Source of the DNA: Cardinalis cardinalis
Taxonomy: Eukaryota; Chordata; Aves; Passeriformes; Cardinalidae
Length of the DNA: 64,000 bases
Assembly (NCBI GenBank): GCA_014549065.1
Contig: JACDOX010000003.1
Span: 12,558,462 to 12,622,461 of the forward strand
Reading direction: 5' to 3'
The notes beneath the pieces were generated by a model. It was given only the letters and a program-made list of their open reading frames with translations, was not told the origin of the DNA and did not search any database. Of this stretch, positions 24,901 to 39,900 are shown one piece after another. The position numbers and the translations under genes were made by a program. The first letter of the stretch is position 1, and each line of letters opens with the position of its first letter.

Positions 24901-27900
24901 CACAGCAAAGACTAAGGGGGAGGATTCTTGTCTCTGCTCACCTGTAAAATCAGCCTTGGAAGCTTGAAAGCTCCCCAAAGAGAAGGTGTCTTGCAGTGTT
25001 CAGCCAGCTGGGGANGTTGGAAGTTGGCTCACACCAAGGGTAATTTGACAGCCCTGGGTGAGGATGCCTTCTTGACTGGTCTGTGTATTATGTGACTAGG
25101 ACAAGTCTGGCCAAAGTATGCACAGGAAAGAGAGAGTTGGAATTTGAACTTGAATCTAGAATTTGCTCTCTTTTTGCTATCTTGTTAGCTTTCCAGGAAG
25201 CCCTGCTCAGTGGGCCCTCATTCTTCAAGGTTTCTTGTGAGCTGTCAAACATCAGTTCTACAGGCATCAGAGGAAACTGGGTAAGTTCAGTGCATAGTAA
25301 AATCATACTTGCCAGGGTCAGCTCAGCATTCTGATTCTTTTGGTGAAGAATTTAAACAATTATTTGTGTGTGCTTATACTTTTCTACATAAGGATTACAG
25401 CAAATGTTACATTTTACTGCATTGGGGAGAGAAAGTGTTCAGAGCGCCAATCACTGAATGCCATATGAATGTATATTTGCATTTTCTGAGCTTTTTCATT
25501 ACAAAAGATACTTTTCCAACTTGTAAACTTGCATCTCTTTTTGTTTTCCAATTGAAAACAAATGGGGCAAGTGATTCTCTTCTCTTCTCTTCTCTTCTCT
25601 TCTCTTCTCTTCTCTTCTCTTCTCTTCTCTTCTCTTCTCTTCTCTTTCTCTTTCTCTTTCTCTTTCTCTTTCTCTTTCTCTTTCTCTTTCTCCCCACCCT
25701 GGACCTTAGGGAGATTCCTTGCCAAATCAGACAATGTGTTACAATTATTTATTTGAAATTAATTATACTCTGACAATTGTTTTACCTGTTGTGTATCTGC
25801 CCTAAATCTAGATGTTAACTCTCTTGTCCATGTCATCCGAAAAAACAAAGCAACTTCTCTACACTNTATAGTGAAAATTTTTGGTGCAGGTCAGTTCAGA
25901 CCACTGAGGAAGAAACAGTTTCAGCCAGAAACATTTTTACAGTGCTTGTATTTCAGCAAGTGCTTTAAGATGGTGTAAATCATTGTTCTTTCTCTCTGCC
26001 CTCTAACTGCTTGCTTCTCCTGTGATGACTTAGCTGAAGGAATCAACCTAGCTGATTTTGTTTAACTTTGTTGGGAAGTCTTATTGTATGTTTTGTATTG
26101 ACGAGCCTTGTAGTCATTCATTTGGCACAATGTTCAGCTCAGAAACAGAATCCCTGGTGCCATTCTGTAGCCTACTCCAGCCCACATGAAGTCCTTCTCA
26201 GCATGATGTTAATCAGTGAGATGGAGCATTTGCATGCAAATCCTGTGCCTTGCCTCTTAAAATCTNAATCATGGATCTTGAGTTGGTCAGGTTTGCTTGC
26301 TCTCCATGCCATGAGCAAATGGAGATGCTGGAGTTCTCATTCACTCTTGCCACACTTCCNTAACCAACACTGCCAGCCTTCCCTTCACGTTTGGCCCTGC
26401 TCCTGTGCCTTCATGAGTACCAGTGCTCATTAGGGCTACTGTTTGTGCAGCCAGAGAATGAGAAGGGCAAAGAAGCTGTTCTCATTTACAGTAAGTCAGG
26501 GAGAAGATAAAGTTGCAGGGACAGGACCTCAGTTCATGTAGCCCCACATGAGACAGGTGACAACAGGAGCAGCAATGAGCAGCCAGGGATAAAGATGGGA
26601 GATGGAGACTGCTTTAGGTGGCACTTGCCTCTAGAAGAANTTTTGGTAAAATGACAGCCAGTCAGTCCTGATGATTCAACAGGACAAACACACTTCACAG
26701 AATGGGGATTTTCCAACCATGTATCTATATGNTGTGTGAACCAACAGTCCCACATGGAGACGAGCATACTGGGTGACAGAGACTCATGCACACAAATGCA
26801 GATGGTCTCTCTACCAGTGCAGGGTGCCTCTATTAGTAGTGCATGAAAGGAACTGACTATGAGAAAACAGTAGGAATCCCCATTCTGTACCTCACACTCA
26901 GCAAAATATCTNATGCTAGACATCGAAAGCCTCTAAGGAGCTTTGAAATCTTGGTCTAACACAGAGCCTCATTCCAGGCTGTATAATATCATAAAACCTC
27001 CTGTGAAAAGCACTAATTATTTCATAGCTCTCTAAACTTCCTCATGATTTTTAAATAAGGGGTTTTTTTGCCTTCTGTGGCACAAATCCTGTTAATCATG
27101 GTATTAGTTATAATANCAGAGAAATTATGATAGTGCTATAACCCTCTAATGCAAACCCCCAGGAAATGTATCCAGAGATTTCAGAGACATAAGTGTAAGG
27201 AGAGCCTTCATTCACACTCTGAGAAACTGGACCCTGCCCTGGCTTTGAACCTTGTTAATTGGCCAGGTATGGATTTCCCCCCCCCAGTAATTCTTTTTTC
27301 CCCTCACTCTCTGTGAAAGAGAAATTCAGCATTTATTTAAATGGGCTGAACTCAAGTCTNAGAACTGGATGCACTTAACCTGACTTTTTATCACATTCCT
27401 ACAAGCAGAGAGGAAGATCTCACCAAGCAAGAGTGTTTCTGCATGAAGTGGTTAAGCTGGAAAAGTANGATTTGTGCAGTCTAGTGGCTGTGAAGTAATT
27501 TCTCATTTTTTTCATTAATTTTATTTTTTCTGTACTTTCTTCTTTGAAAACCCATGTTTTAGAAACACTCTATGCATAAGAGTAAATCCTTGGGAGGAAA
27601 TGTGAAAGGGCAGACATAGAATCACAGAATCTGCTGAGTTGGAAGGGACCCAAAATGATCATTGAGTCCAATTTCTGGCCCTGCATAGGACACCTCAAGA
27701 ATTCCATCGTGTGCCTGACAGTATTGTCCAAAAGACTCCTGAGCACTGGCAGTCTTGGCTGTGACCACTTCCCTGGGGAGCCTGTTCCAGTGCCCATCCA
27801 CNCTCTGGGTGAAGAACCTTTTTCTAATATCCAACCTAAACCTNCCCTGACCAACTCCAGGCCATTCCCTCTGGTCCTGTCACTGGTTACTACGGAGCAG

Positions 27901-30900
27901 AGATCAGTGCCTGCCCCTCCTCTTCCCCTCACAGGGAAGTTGTGACTGCAGTGAGGTCTCCCCTCAGACTCCTCTTCTCCAGGCTGAGCAGNCCAGTTGA
28001 TACCTACAGCAAGACCTCAGATGAATGCACAGGTTGAGCTCACTGTTGAGTCANTAACAGGGTCAGCACGAGTGGCCAGGAGCGCACAGGACCTGTCAGT
28101 GCTGCTGACTGCCCCAGTTCTGCCAACTGCCCTCNGAATGTGGCTCTGTGTTGCTGCTTCCCCAGCAGAGAAAACAACTTAGGAAGGTCCCAAACATGTT
28201 GCTCTCACTCACTGCTACCTTTATAAAGTAATTTCACACTTTCCATTATGCCAAATCAGTCTCTAGAGCCGCACCATAAACTGGATGATACAAAATGTGC
28301 CAAGTTAAAGTGAAGAAGGATTTCTGACAAACCTCAGGGTCTTGCCATTTTCAAGGTAATTCTGGAGCACTATTAGAGCTCCTTTGTGAGAATATAGTGT
28401 ATGAGAATGTACTGTATCCTACAGTAAGTAAAGGATTTAAAAAGAAGCAACAGAATTTGCAGTACCTGCACACCTTTTATGCCTTTTTCAATTTGATGTC
28501 ACTTTAATTGGCTTTAAATTTTTGATGAGATGACAAACATCAGAAGGAAGTCATTTGATTTACTCCTGTGTCTGTAAGAAAGTTACCAAATATAAAAGGG
28601 GTTACAAAGTCTGCTATGAATTTGGCAGATGAGACCAAATTGTTTCTGCTATTCACAGGACCTATGCTTAGGACTTCAAAATTAAGTAGGCTGGAGCAAT
28701 GGATTCTTTTTCTCTTCCATTTCAGAGTGTATTTTACTCACCGCCCAGATCTTCTCCAGCTGTTCATGAGTACCAGAAGTTGCTGCAAATATTGGCTGAC
28801 CCTGGATCATTTCCACAAATATACAGCCTGCACTCCTGTAAGAAACCCAAGGTATTAACTAATTCACATAAATTATATATATATAATATGATTGTTAGGA
28901 TGGGTGGGGAGAGAGGCAGAGGTAATTGTTGGAATGGAAATTTAGGAACTCTGATTTGTAAATGCAGAAATCTTGATACAAGTGCACAAATGAAACAGGA
29001 TGGGAGCGGTCCAAAGATAAGTTACATTCACATGCCACCAGGATTTCAAAACCCAAAGGGGTCAAGGTTCCATACATGTCTGTTCCCATCTCCTTTTTCT
29101 CATCAGCACCAGCCACTAAAAAAAAAAATTCACTTTTTACCATCAAGACAAGACAGGTGATATCCTTGGAAAAGAAGCCCATTAAGCACTATCTTTTTTT
29201 CCAGTACCAAAAAAATGGTTTCAGGTCTCTGTCCATTAATCCTGTTACAAACTATGTGAAAAAAAGATCTTGGCAGAAGCCTGTGGATGGACTTTCCACG
29301 AGAAAAGGGTACAAAATTGGAGTACTTACAGTAGGAAAGATAAACAGGGAGGTACTACACACTTAATGGGCTTGAAGGATATATTAGATGCAGAGAGAAC
29401 TCAGAGGCACTAACTACTATAGCCATTTTCCTTCAGAAGCAACTAGGTCTTCATTGGAAAGCTGAAGGCAAGAATTCATAGCATAAAAATCCTGGTCATA
29501 ATAGCAAGTTAAAATATTCTTATTTTTATGTCATTCCCTGCTGTACATTTGCTCTAAAACAAACCAGACAGCTTAAAAAACCCCAACACCTGCCAAATTG
29601 CTTTGTTTTACTAAGGTGGACTAGTCCTCATGGCATTAATGATGAAAGAGTTGTGATCAAGGTAGACTTGCCTATTTGCAACTATTCCCATCTCTTACTA
29701 TATGGTGTAAACTCCACTCATTTACTTTTTAATCATTTCCTTCAATTTTTTTTCTAGGTTTTCTGTCTTTTCACTAAGCTCCATTGCAACTCTTCAGGTT
29801 TTAGTCTCGTTCTTCTTTGGTTATATCATATTTGAGTCCTTTAGACTCAACTCTTGAAAACCCAGCTTTGTCTTACAAGCTCTGAAAGTATTATTTTCAC
29901 TCNCTTAGCAATAACTGGTAATCTGTTCTGGTCATCTGTACTCCTGTGTTACCCTTTNCACCTTGTTTTTTGCAATACTGTAGCTGCTTTTCCCACCTGG
30001 CTGTGGTCAGTTGAAACCCTGGCATGGAGCTCATCTGTGGTATTTATTTTGATCATCCTTGCACACCAGGTGGTGCCAAGCCTGTTTGCAGATCCATATC
30101 TAACACCGTTTTCATAAACACCTCTGCTGCATTTTCCCTTAGCTTCCTGTACCCTAACCTTGGCCAGTCTTGTGAAATGGGCTTCTTTGCTTGTCTAATA
30201 TCCTCTTGCAGAGTGCAGGCATCACAAAACTTAAATCCACAGGTTTCGCAACATAGAGTTTTCCTGGTGTTTCACAGCACTACCACATGATTAGACATTA
30301 CTTTGGAGCCCACAGATAGATTCTACTGAGCCCAGTGGCACACCAAGACTGTTTCCACAGCTGATGGATGTGCCCAAATAGTTCACTCTATTTTGCAACC
30401 CAAGGGCTGCTGTAATCGGCTGATTGCATTGCACAAGTTCAACTGTGCATGGTCAAAGCAATTTGGGTACTCTTGATTTGGAGGGGGAAGAGAAACAACT
30501 GTCTGTGTTTTTGGAACAAGNGATGATGTTCTACTACAGTTTGCATTCTGATATCCTAGCTAGAAAGGGCCATTAGACTGGCAAGAGCAGGAACTTTGGA
30601 AACTACTAGTAGTCANATTAGCCTTGCAGTAGAGGCCTCAGCTTTCCTTCTGAGAGTTACAGCTACAGCTCTGACAGCANTATGAGGATCCTTCTGATAA
30701 TGAGGATGATTCAAAAGCATTTACTTTTAAATGTTTCTAAATACTTAGAACTGGGGTTGTTTTGCTTCTCCCCTTTTCCTTCTTTCCCCTCTAAAATTAA
30801 TTTCTCAAGTCTTCTTACCCCTTCCAGTCTATAAGTTTCTCAGAGGGTCTCAGTTCTATAAAACTGCCTCAGGAAGAGATAGGACAGAGGGAGGGGTCTT

Positions 30901-33900
30901 TTGGGAAGAGGCCTAGACCTGATATTTTAGCAAGTGCCAGATATGCACAAAAATCAAAACAGTGACAGNTAAAGTAGTAGGAGAAGCTACAGGGATATTC
31001 ACGGAGCATAGCAGAGCTGATTCAGACAGTACAGTTGTATCCATNTGCAATCCCTGGGGAAGGTCTGAACACTGCACTTTGCCCTCAGTCTGCAGTGCTG
31101 CATCACACAGCGGAAAGGTGCTCATCAGGATTAAGATTTAAGATATCTCTACGGCATCCCACAGTTCCCTCTCCATGTTTGGGAGTTTTTGTTGGCACTA
31201 GGAGATGGCATATATTATATGGTTATATATTTCTGGTTATATTTAACCAGAAATATATCCTTCCTCTTGTTCATCCCCAAGCCTGGTCTGTGCAGTGGAG
31301 CCCTTAGCCAATATCTCCCAGTTTGCCATAGTGGGGCACTGTGAACCAGGCTGAGGAGAAGGCTGTAGTGAGCCCAGCAGGTCCATGTTAAATGACTGCC
31401 TGGGAACTCCTATTCTATATGAATCTACCAGGGAAGACCACTGTGATTTTTTTTTCTCTCTCTTTTTTTTTTAAATGGAAGATTACACAAGGAAAGACTG
31501 ACTGAAAAGACATTTTAAGGCACTCATGATGTTTGCAGTCGTTAATGTGGCTGTTTATAAAGCACTTGGTGGTTTTCAAAAAAGAAAACAAAGTCCTTCT
31601 GATATGCAGTGTAATCTCCCTGAAATCCCTTAATTGAATCTTCTAAAGTCCTGAAGAGATAGTGAGGGAGAAAGAAAGAGAAAAGAGATACAGGGAGATT
31701 AAAGCAGCTTTTCTAGTTAGTCCAAGAGCGACCAAGTCTCCTTCTATACCTCTTTCTTCATCTATTCAAGGCCTCATTCACTTCCCATGTGCCTCCCACT
31801 GACAGTATTGCTGCTCAAGCACACTATGCATGAATTGCAATAATGTTTTATTTTGTTATAATTGGTTTCTTTAAACCAAGGCTTTGACATCCACTGTCTC
31901 ATGCCATTACCAAAGGCATTCTGACCTGCCTTCATGTAAATTGCAGCATCCAAAGGACATAGGGTTTTTTTTCCTTTCTTCCCAATAGACAAGTAACATC
32001 TGTGTGAATTCACATTATTTCCTAATAGACAAAAATTGAACTTAAATGCAGTGTACATCAAGATAATAAATGACTCTTGTTAGAGGAAGTTACTGAATAG
32101 AGCTCACTGAAGTACTCTCTATTCTCTCAGCATGACATCTTTCTTTAGGGCAAACACTTGGAATGTTGTTATTATAAGGAGGCGTTATAACAAAGGTGCC
32201 CATAGTGTGGATGTAGTTCAGTGGGATGGAGAGCACTGTGCTGCTAGGGCTGGGATCTTTGTACACCACTCCTACGTTGCTATTCATGACTCGAGAGCAC
32301 AGTTATGCAGTGGGGATGTTGGTTTTGCATAGGCAGAAATGACATGCTTTCTGTGCATAGCTGCCTTTGGACAGGGGTCAGCTTTCAGGGAAAAAAACCA
32401 ACAGGCTTATGCCTGATACAGAACCTCTAATCTGCTAGGCAGGCATGTTCTTCAAACTCAGCAGACATTTCTGAGAGACTGTCTGGAGGGAAAAATGACA
32501 GGTAGTGGGGGTAGTAGACAGGACTATTTAGACTGGCTTAGCAGCTGGAAGCCATTAGAATTTAGCAAGGTTTTCCTCCTTAGAGAAGTCTTTAAATAAT
32601 TAAATTAGCAGCAGTCCTAGGGAAGTAAACAATCTAAAAACTTCCGTTTCCCTGACCTACCCTCCAGACTTAGGTCACTGGAGTGTCTGATAAGCTGCAG
32701 ACCTCTGGAGGGAGATATAGCCTGTGAAGACCTGGAGCTTTGCTGTTTGTAAACTTAGCCAGCCATCTTGCACATTCTTCAGCCTGCTGCACTCCTACCC
32801 TTTCCCAGCCTTTGACTCTGCAGTAGTTAAGAGTAAGTCCTGGTGGGACAGGTACAAGCAGAAGATTAACTGGTCTGAAGAAAGGGTGAAGCAGCAATAC
32901 CATCTACAGATGTAAAATTGCCAGAATAAGGAAAGTCTCCTGCAACTTCATGAGCTGCACACTGTCCATGAGCATGTCAGGACTGTGTTNTTGGAAGTGG
33001 GCTCAGGCTGGTGCAGAAGTAAGCCAGAAGACTGATGAACTTTACAGTTAGCCCAGCTACCATCCAAGCCAGCCCAAAAGACCACTGAGACCCTGCAAAG
33101 NCTTCATCCTCTGCTGTTTTCTGCCCACTCTCAGAGACTCCTCTCCCATCTATGAATGTGCAGCTTGTTTCCTTTTGATTCCCAAACACATCAAGATTTT
33201 TGGGTAGAGCTCATAAGGAAGGCTCATAAGGCTTTAACAGACACAGCCCTTCTCCTGAGTGAAGTACAGACTGCATCTGAAGCATGGTCTTTGAGAAGAA
33301 GGACAAAATATCACAGAAATAATTAAAATCTCGGACACCTTCCCATCTCCAGACTCATTGAGAAACCCTTTAATGCCACATTCTGTTACCAAGGCCTAAG
33401 TAATTGATGGTGCAGTTGTGGATCCATCNTTTTCACACAAAGCCATTTCTGCAGAGAGTTACTACTGGCTCAGCTGACTACATAATACACTTGCATTGAG
33501 CAAAAGTGTTCTGTTGCAAGACACAAAAATGCTCCATACATGTTACCAGACAAGATGCATATCTCTCATAAATATTATNAGATGAGGTTTGTATCAATCC
33601 ATAGCTGAGATGTAGTGACATAATTCNCAAAAGCTTCTATGAACCCTCTATGAAACTTCTACAAAACTCCACTGCTCACAAATTTACTGCTCAGAGGTGT
33701 TAATTCCTCTACTTACAACCATAACTAGTGTAACTTTGGCTGATTTAATTTAATTCAGATAGAAATATTTTTTCCCAGGGAATCCCAGAGCTTTGNTATT
33801 GGTGAGTACCAGATATCTATATCAGAAGAATAAGCTGTAGCTCCAAGCAGCACATCAGGAGGACGGTACCAGAGTGTCACAACTTCAGAGGAGTATGTCT

Positions 33901-36900
33901 GTCTGGGGATGGACTGGGCACGAGCAAGGCCTGCAAAAAAATCCCCAACAAACCAACAAAAAAATGCTGTGTTAGAACAGTCATTCTACCTGTACAGTGC
34001 ATAGATGATAATAATAATAGGAAACAGGGCATCATTTTCTCTTTAAACACAAGTAATCTCAATACAGCTTACAAGCAATTGACAAAGAAAGTGTTTCTTG
34101 AATATACCTCTGGGGCAGATCAAATCAAGTAATAGGCTGTGTTTTGCAGGGCTTTATCATTTGAGACTGAAGCAGGTATCCCAAATCAATGCCAAGAAAG
34201 CTTTTTGGGTCACACATTGCTGTGGACTCTACACATTACATTATTTTCTGAACAGAGAGGGGTTGATTCTTTGTTCTCTTGAACGAGTTTTACATGGCAG
34301 TAATTGCTCTGACTTAAATGAGTTTAATCCCTGCACCTATCAGTATAAATACAAGAAAAGCTGGACTGACCACAGAAATAGTTTCCTGAAGTTCAAGAAA
34401 AGGTTATGCTTCTCTGCCTTAATTGGCTGTGGATACAGATCTATATGCATGCTCCAGCTTTGGTCTGAGCAGATACACAGCTGTATCCAAACTGTGACTC
34501 ACCAAAGTCGGCTAATTTGAGCTCACCAAGGCAACTGATGAGCAAGTTCTGGGGTTTCAGATCTCGGTGAAGAATGTGTTGTTGGTGGATGTAAGCCAGG
34601 CCACGCAAAAGCTGGAACATGAAGAGCTGGAAAAAGCCAACAAAAAACTGAAATGATTTTGTGTGACTTTGCACTTATACATTAACTCTGAACTTTAGGA
34701 GAACCCTGGAACAAAGCAGAGACAAAGCAAGTAAGAGACTANTAAAAATCCCAAAAAAGAGTAGAGCTGGCTGAGGAGGAGAAAACTGTGGTGGCTTATG
34801 ACTGCCCTACAGCTTCCTGAGGTTTTCAGGGTGGAATATTTGGCCGGGAGGGCAATTTAACNGTGGTCCATAAATGCTCGTTTTGGAAATTTAACTTTTC
34901 TTTAGAAATGGACTGTTGATTGCAGGAGCATGGTCAGCTTGCCAAAACACAGACCCCAGCTTTCAGAACAGCAGCTGTGCTGGNTGCAGCACTCAAGACA
35001 AAGACACAAAGACACACAGCCAAACAAAAGGAAAGCCTAAGGAGCTGAAGGTTTACCCCCTTGAGCCAGATGGCACCAGCTGACTGGGTTCCATGGTTGC
35101 TGCACATGGCAGCAGTGGAGCAGGGAACTGACTGACCTGGGGAACTCTTGGCTTCAAGCTGGGAGATAACATGAGGACGTGATTTTAAAAATACAGCAAA
35201 TCAGATATGATGAATGAAGCAAGCAAGGAAGAAGGAAACCAAGGAAGAAAGTAAGCCATTAAATAAATATCTAACTCCCACCATCATGGTAGCCTAAATA
35301 AGCCTGTTGGGCTGAAACAAGGTATGAAGTTGGACAGTGGATAGAAACAAAACACAGCAAAAGTAATAAGACTTCACCAGAGAAAAAATATTTTTCACCA
35401 GAGGTTTAACCTGAAGAGGAGGAAAAACAGTGACACCCATAGGTCATTTTTGTACCAGACAATTGTCCCTGTAACGTACTGCATACTTATATTCCATAGG
35501 AATCACTCAGAAAAAACAAACTGCATTTGCCAGCAAAAATGAAGCAAGCTAGATGACCCTCCTGGAGGAGCAGTAAATAATTTGCAGTTCAGTTCCTGCT
35601 GACAGTGAGTATTCCGGACAGGAAAGCAGAGCAGCTGGCTAGTGTTTATTCACAGAAATGCCAGGGAGCACATATTACAGCCATGTGCTCCACGTGCTTT
35701 ACGAGCATGTCTGGTAGCAGAACCCTTGAGATCCGTGCCAAAACTACTACACTGCATCTCAGATGTAGCTGAGCTTTAAGGATGTTTAAAATCTGAGGCT
35801 CCAAAAAACTTCATCAGAATTGGTGTTGCTTAACAACTATCTTGAAAAAGATGTGAACAATGTGGCAACATTTGAAGATGACAGAAGTATTTAGATTAGT
35901 TGTGATAACAAGTGACAGTGAGGAACTTCAGAGAGATCTGACAAAGCCAGATGAATAGGCAGTTTGATAAGATACAAAGTTATTGTTGACAGCCGTAAGA
36001 TAAATTAACTGAAGCTGCTCAGGAAAAGGGCCCAGGCATTCACTGACTACATCTGCACTGAAACCTTAAGCCAATGTGCAGCAGCAGTCCTGAAAGTTAA
36101 TTAAATGTGAAGATGCATACCGAGGAGAGCAGGAGACTATTATAACATCAATCTGTAAAGTAAGGGTACGTTTGGCTGAGTCCAGATCCAGTCAATCACA
36201 AAGGTATGGGAGAAGCAAAAAGGAACTTAAATGACTGCAAATATGAAGATCATTCCAAATGAGAAGAGAGTGAGATGTGAGAGTTTTTAATTAGAGAGAT
36301 GAATAATGTGTTGTAACGATAAAAGGACAAAAATGTGTGTAGAGATAGGTTTCTTTGCCACAAGATGTCATTGTTCTCAAAAGCTGAATGCCTGCTTGTA
36401 GGCTCAGAAAATAGGAAGAGGGGCTAACTGAAAAAAGGCTTGGAGACTGAGAGGGGGCTTGTTATATCAACAAAGGTAGATTTTCTCCCAAGTTTTTGTC
36501 ATATATGTAACAAATATTAGTAAGTAATTTACAGTGACCATACACAGTGGAAAATAACTCTTCCTCATGCCTTAAGGGATACAAGTCTTCTAAGGAACTC
36601 ACCATAACATTGCATGANTGGAGTCCTCCAGGATGCTGGCCCATGTACTGTGCTAGATCTGTGTGCTAAATAAAAGAGAAGAACTTGAGGCAAAGCTTCT
36701 GCTGTAAAATGCCTCTACCAACAATGCCTCTTCTGTAAAAGGAAAAATATGCAACTGCTACAAAGCTGCCTATTTCACCTGGGTGAACATCTGGTCTGAT
36801 GCAGCCCACAAGCATGTGCTTAAGTTCTGGGCCACATCAGGGACCTGGCTGACCTGTTATCTCACCCAGCATTTGTGACCTGAAGCTGCTGGTTAACAGA

Positions 36901-39900
36901 ATTCATACTTGTGCCAGAACTAACCATAAAGCTGCAATAAGAAGACATAGACTCTGTATTTTCTTTATCATTTGGTTGACTATCTGCAAAAGCAGGAGAA
37001 GTAGCAAGATTCAAGTGGAGAATTTTATGGGTATCCTGGTCTCCCCATGAGAGCAACTCACAGCTTGGTCATGGTAAGCCACTGAGGTCAGTGCCAAATC
37101 TGACCCCAGCTGGGATGTGAGCTCATATCATTATTTCCTGTCCTTGCTGTGACTGAAAAACAGTACTTTTATTGTGTTGGCAAGGCAGAAATGGAGGTAA
37201 ATAATGTCTGTCACCCCAGTGGACACAAGACATGGAATTATTTTTGCATACAGCTGTCGCATATGCAGAAAGAAAAGAGTAAGGCTGTGTGGCTGGAAAG
37301 CAGGAGACCAAGAAGGAAAATCAATCATTGCACTACAGAATTACAACTTGTTTCTTTGTAGATGTCTCATAGAGCAGTAAATTCATTCTGCAGCCACTTC
37401 CCAATACTTCCCAGTACTAGCTCCACAGGAANCTAGAAAAACATGAACTCACCATGTACTCAAAGACAAATGTTAGTGTCTCCTTGGTCTGGATAATGTC
37501 ATGAAGCAGTACAATGTTGGCATGTTTCAAGCACTTGAGAAGAGAAGCTGGGAAGACACAAAAGGAAGATCAACTTTACTGCTGCTGGAAATGGAAGGAG
37601 ATCGTGCACAAAACAAAGCAGCGAAAANAAAAAACTGGGGAGTAATAGTCCAGACTGGGTAGTTCTGTAAGAAGTGGCAGCTACTGAGCCTGAAGGAGGA
37701 TGGAACAGCTCTGCAGAGAAGCAAGCATCAGTGCTCCAGGCTTGGCAGAAGCCCATCGATCTCTCAGAGGTGGGATCTTGCCTCTGTCAGAAAGGGCAAT
37801 TCACAGTTCCCACGTGTCAGCTTATAAGTTGAGGAGATGTAATTTTTTCAAGGTAAATGCTGAGAGGGAGGACCTGGGAGCTCCCAGAGCCAGAATGCAG
37901 CAGAATGAAGTTACTGAGTGAATAGTAACTTGTATGTATTTATAAAACTTAGGCACACTTTTGTTTCAGCCTAACTATCAAAAGCATCATTNCAACTTGT
38001 GTCCCTGGTCCTTAGGTCCTCACCTGCCTTTGCCAAGTCTTGTCACATCCAGGGTGTGGTGATGCAGGGGGCAGCACTTGGAGAAGTCCCTGGCCCCATA
38101 TAGACCACAGAACACTGACTTATGCTAAGACAAGAGCTGCAGCCTTCTGGGCCTTTTGGCTGTGCATTGGGTTTGCTATGTTAGAGCAGGCTCTAGGCAG
38201 AACTCATATGAAAGGAGCTTCTCAGCAGAAACTCAGCTTCTCAGTCTGCACAGCTTAATCATTTGCTACCTTAGGTGTGAGACAATATAGCAGTAACTCT
38301 GTACAGAGGAGGAATGTGGGGAAGAGGTGAAGCTGGGATTACTTTGCCTCTAGGTCGCTGGCACTACTGAATAATCTGACCCAGCTGTTCACAGACAGGG
38401 AACACAAACCACACAGAGAGAAGCTCCAAAGCCCCAAAAACGCAGATGTCCCTGACTGGAGATCTTAGTTCTGCTTCTGATATAGCAGAATAGCCTCAGA
38501 GCTGTTCCAGACCCACTTTTTGCTGCTGATTAAAACCAAATTAGTTTGCTGTCAGACCACGCAATGCTACAAATTTCATTCAAATAAGGCACGGGCATAC
38601 AATCTTGTTTCAGCTGAATTAGCTGAAGCACACAGTACAGAGCATGGGCCAGCTGTGGGAGGCACAGTTTTGATCACAATTAAAAGCTGCTTTTTCTGTT
38701 TTTCACACAATATGAAAAAGATATTCGAAGAGTTTCATGCAGGCAAAACAAATTTCTATCGGATTAGCACTTTGCCTTTTGNGACCGTAACAATCTCACC
38801 TGGTTCTAAAAGCCCTACTGCCAGAGTTNCACTGTGTGACACAGCTGTGGCCCAGGCCTGTGTCACTTCTGAGACTACCGAGCAGTAAGGGATGCCTGAT
38901 TCAGCACAACTACTGGATCACAAAGTAGTTCTTGCACAGAGCTTGGTGTTGCTGCAGCCAAACTCTGCTACTGAAACTAGTCCATTTAGCTACCNCCAGT
39001 ATGTTCTCAGTGCATAGCAGTATGGACCTTAAACATGCTTCACCCTTGCCTATGAATCTAGTAAAAATACTCTGGCTAGAGCCCATCTGCTACAGAACAT
39101 GATAACTTGACTCTGTGATAGCTCAAAAATTCCATATGACCCGAGTTATTGCTCCAGAGGGGCAGCACAGAGGGTCCACAGTAAAATGGAGGATTCAGCG
39201 CCTGTGCCTCAATGAGGCTTCTGGGAACTGCTCCTCACTTTGTTGCTTCTACAACCCCCTGCTGGGGTGTCAGGTGCTACTGCCAGAACCGAGCTTTAAA
39301 CGCATTTTGTCTCTGCGGGGCTTCCTGGGGTGAAGCGTCTCTTTGTCAGGGGAGCACATTCCTCCAGGGTAGCAGAGAATGTGCAGCCTTAATAAATCTT
39401 GTGCTTTGTTTTTGCTACTGACTTACATTGTAAATTTGAGGTGTCAGATGCTGCAAAGCTCAGCAGTGCACAAAAGACCTACTTAAAGCAGACCCTTCAT
39501 AGGATCACCCTTGTTTTCTCCCATAATGAATGAAGTTAAGACTCTCAGCCTGTCCAGTAGAGCATGTTAAAGGGGTGCTGATCTTTGGTGCATCATTAGT
39601 TCAATGCACATAAAGCTTTTAAGGCTTATTTTACTGGTGGGCTACAAGTGTAAACGCAGAGCAAAAAGCACCACAGCAAATGAGTGTATAGGAAACGTAA
39701 CACAAGCCATTCTTTAAATAGGCATATTTAGGTGTGTCTCTGCTTTCACACAGAATTGGACTAAGGACTTTGTAAACTTTCTTAATTACAGTTATAAACC
39801 TGGAGTGGATTCAGTGACCTCTCTCGTTATTCTGAGTTGACTGCTATGAGAGCCCTTCTGTGCTGGTGCTGCTCTGTGAAAGGTGGCACATCTGGTCCCT

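Larger units (their letters stand above)
23615..28741 (-). other. CDK15 intron 9
   Basis: This 5.1-kb intron contains a compound pyrimidine microsatellite (25575-25692) and a 5'-truncated CR1 retroposon (27615-27998). No gene is supported. Confidence 0.65.

Noticed and set aside
25407..25734. Lys/Glu/Arg-repeat protein frames
   Set aside because: These are translations of the pyrimidine microsatellite, not a gene.
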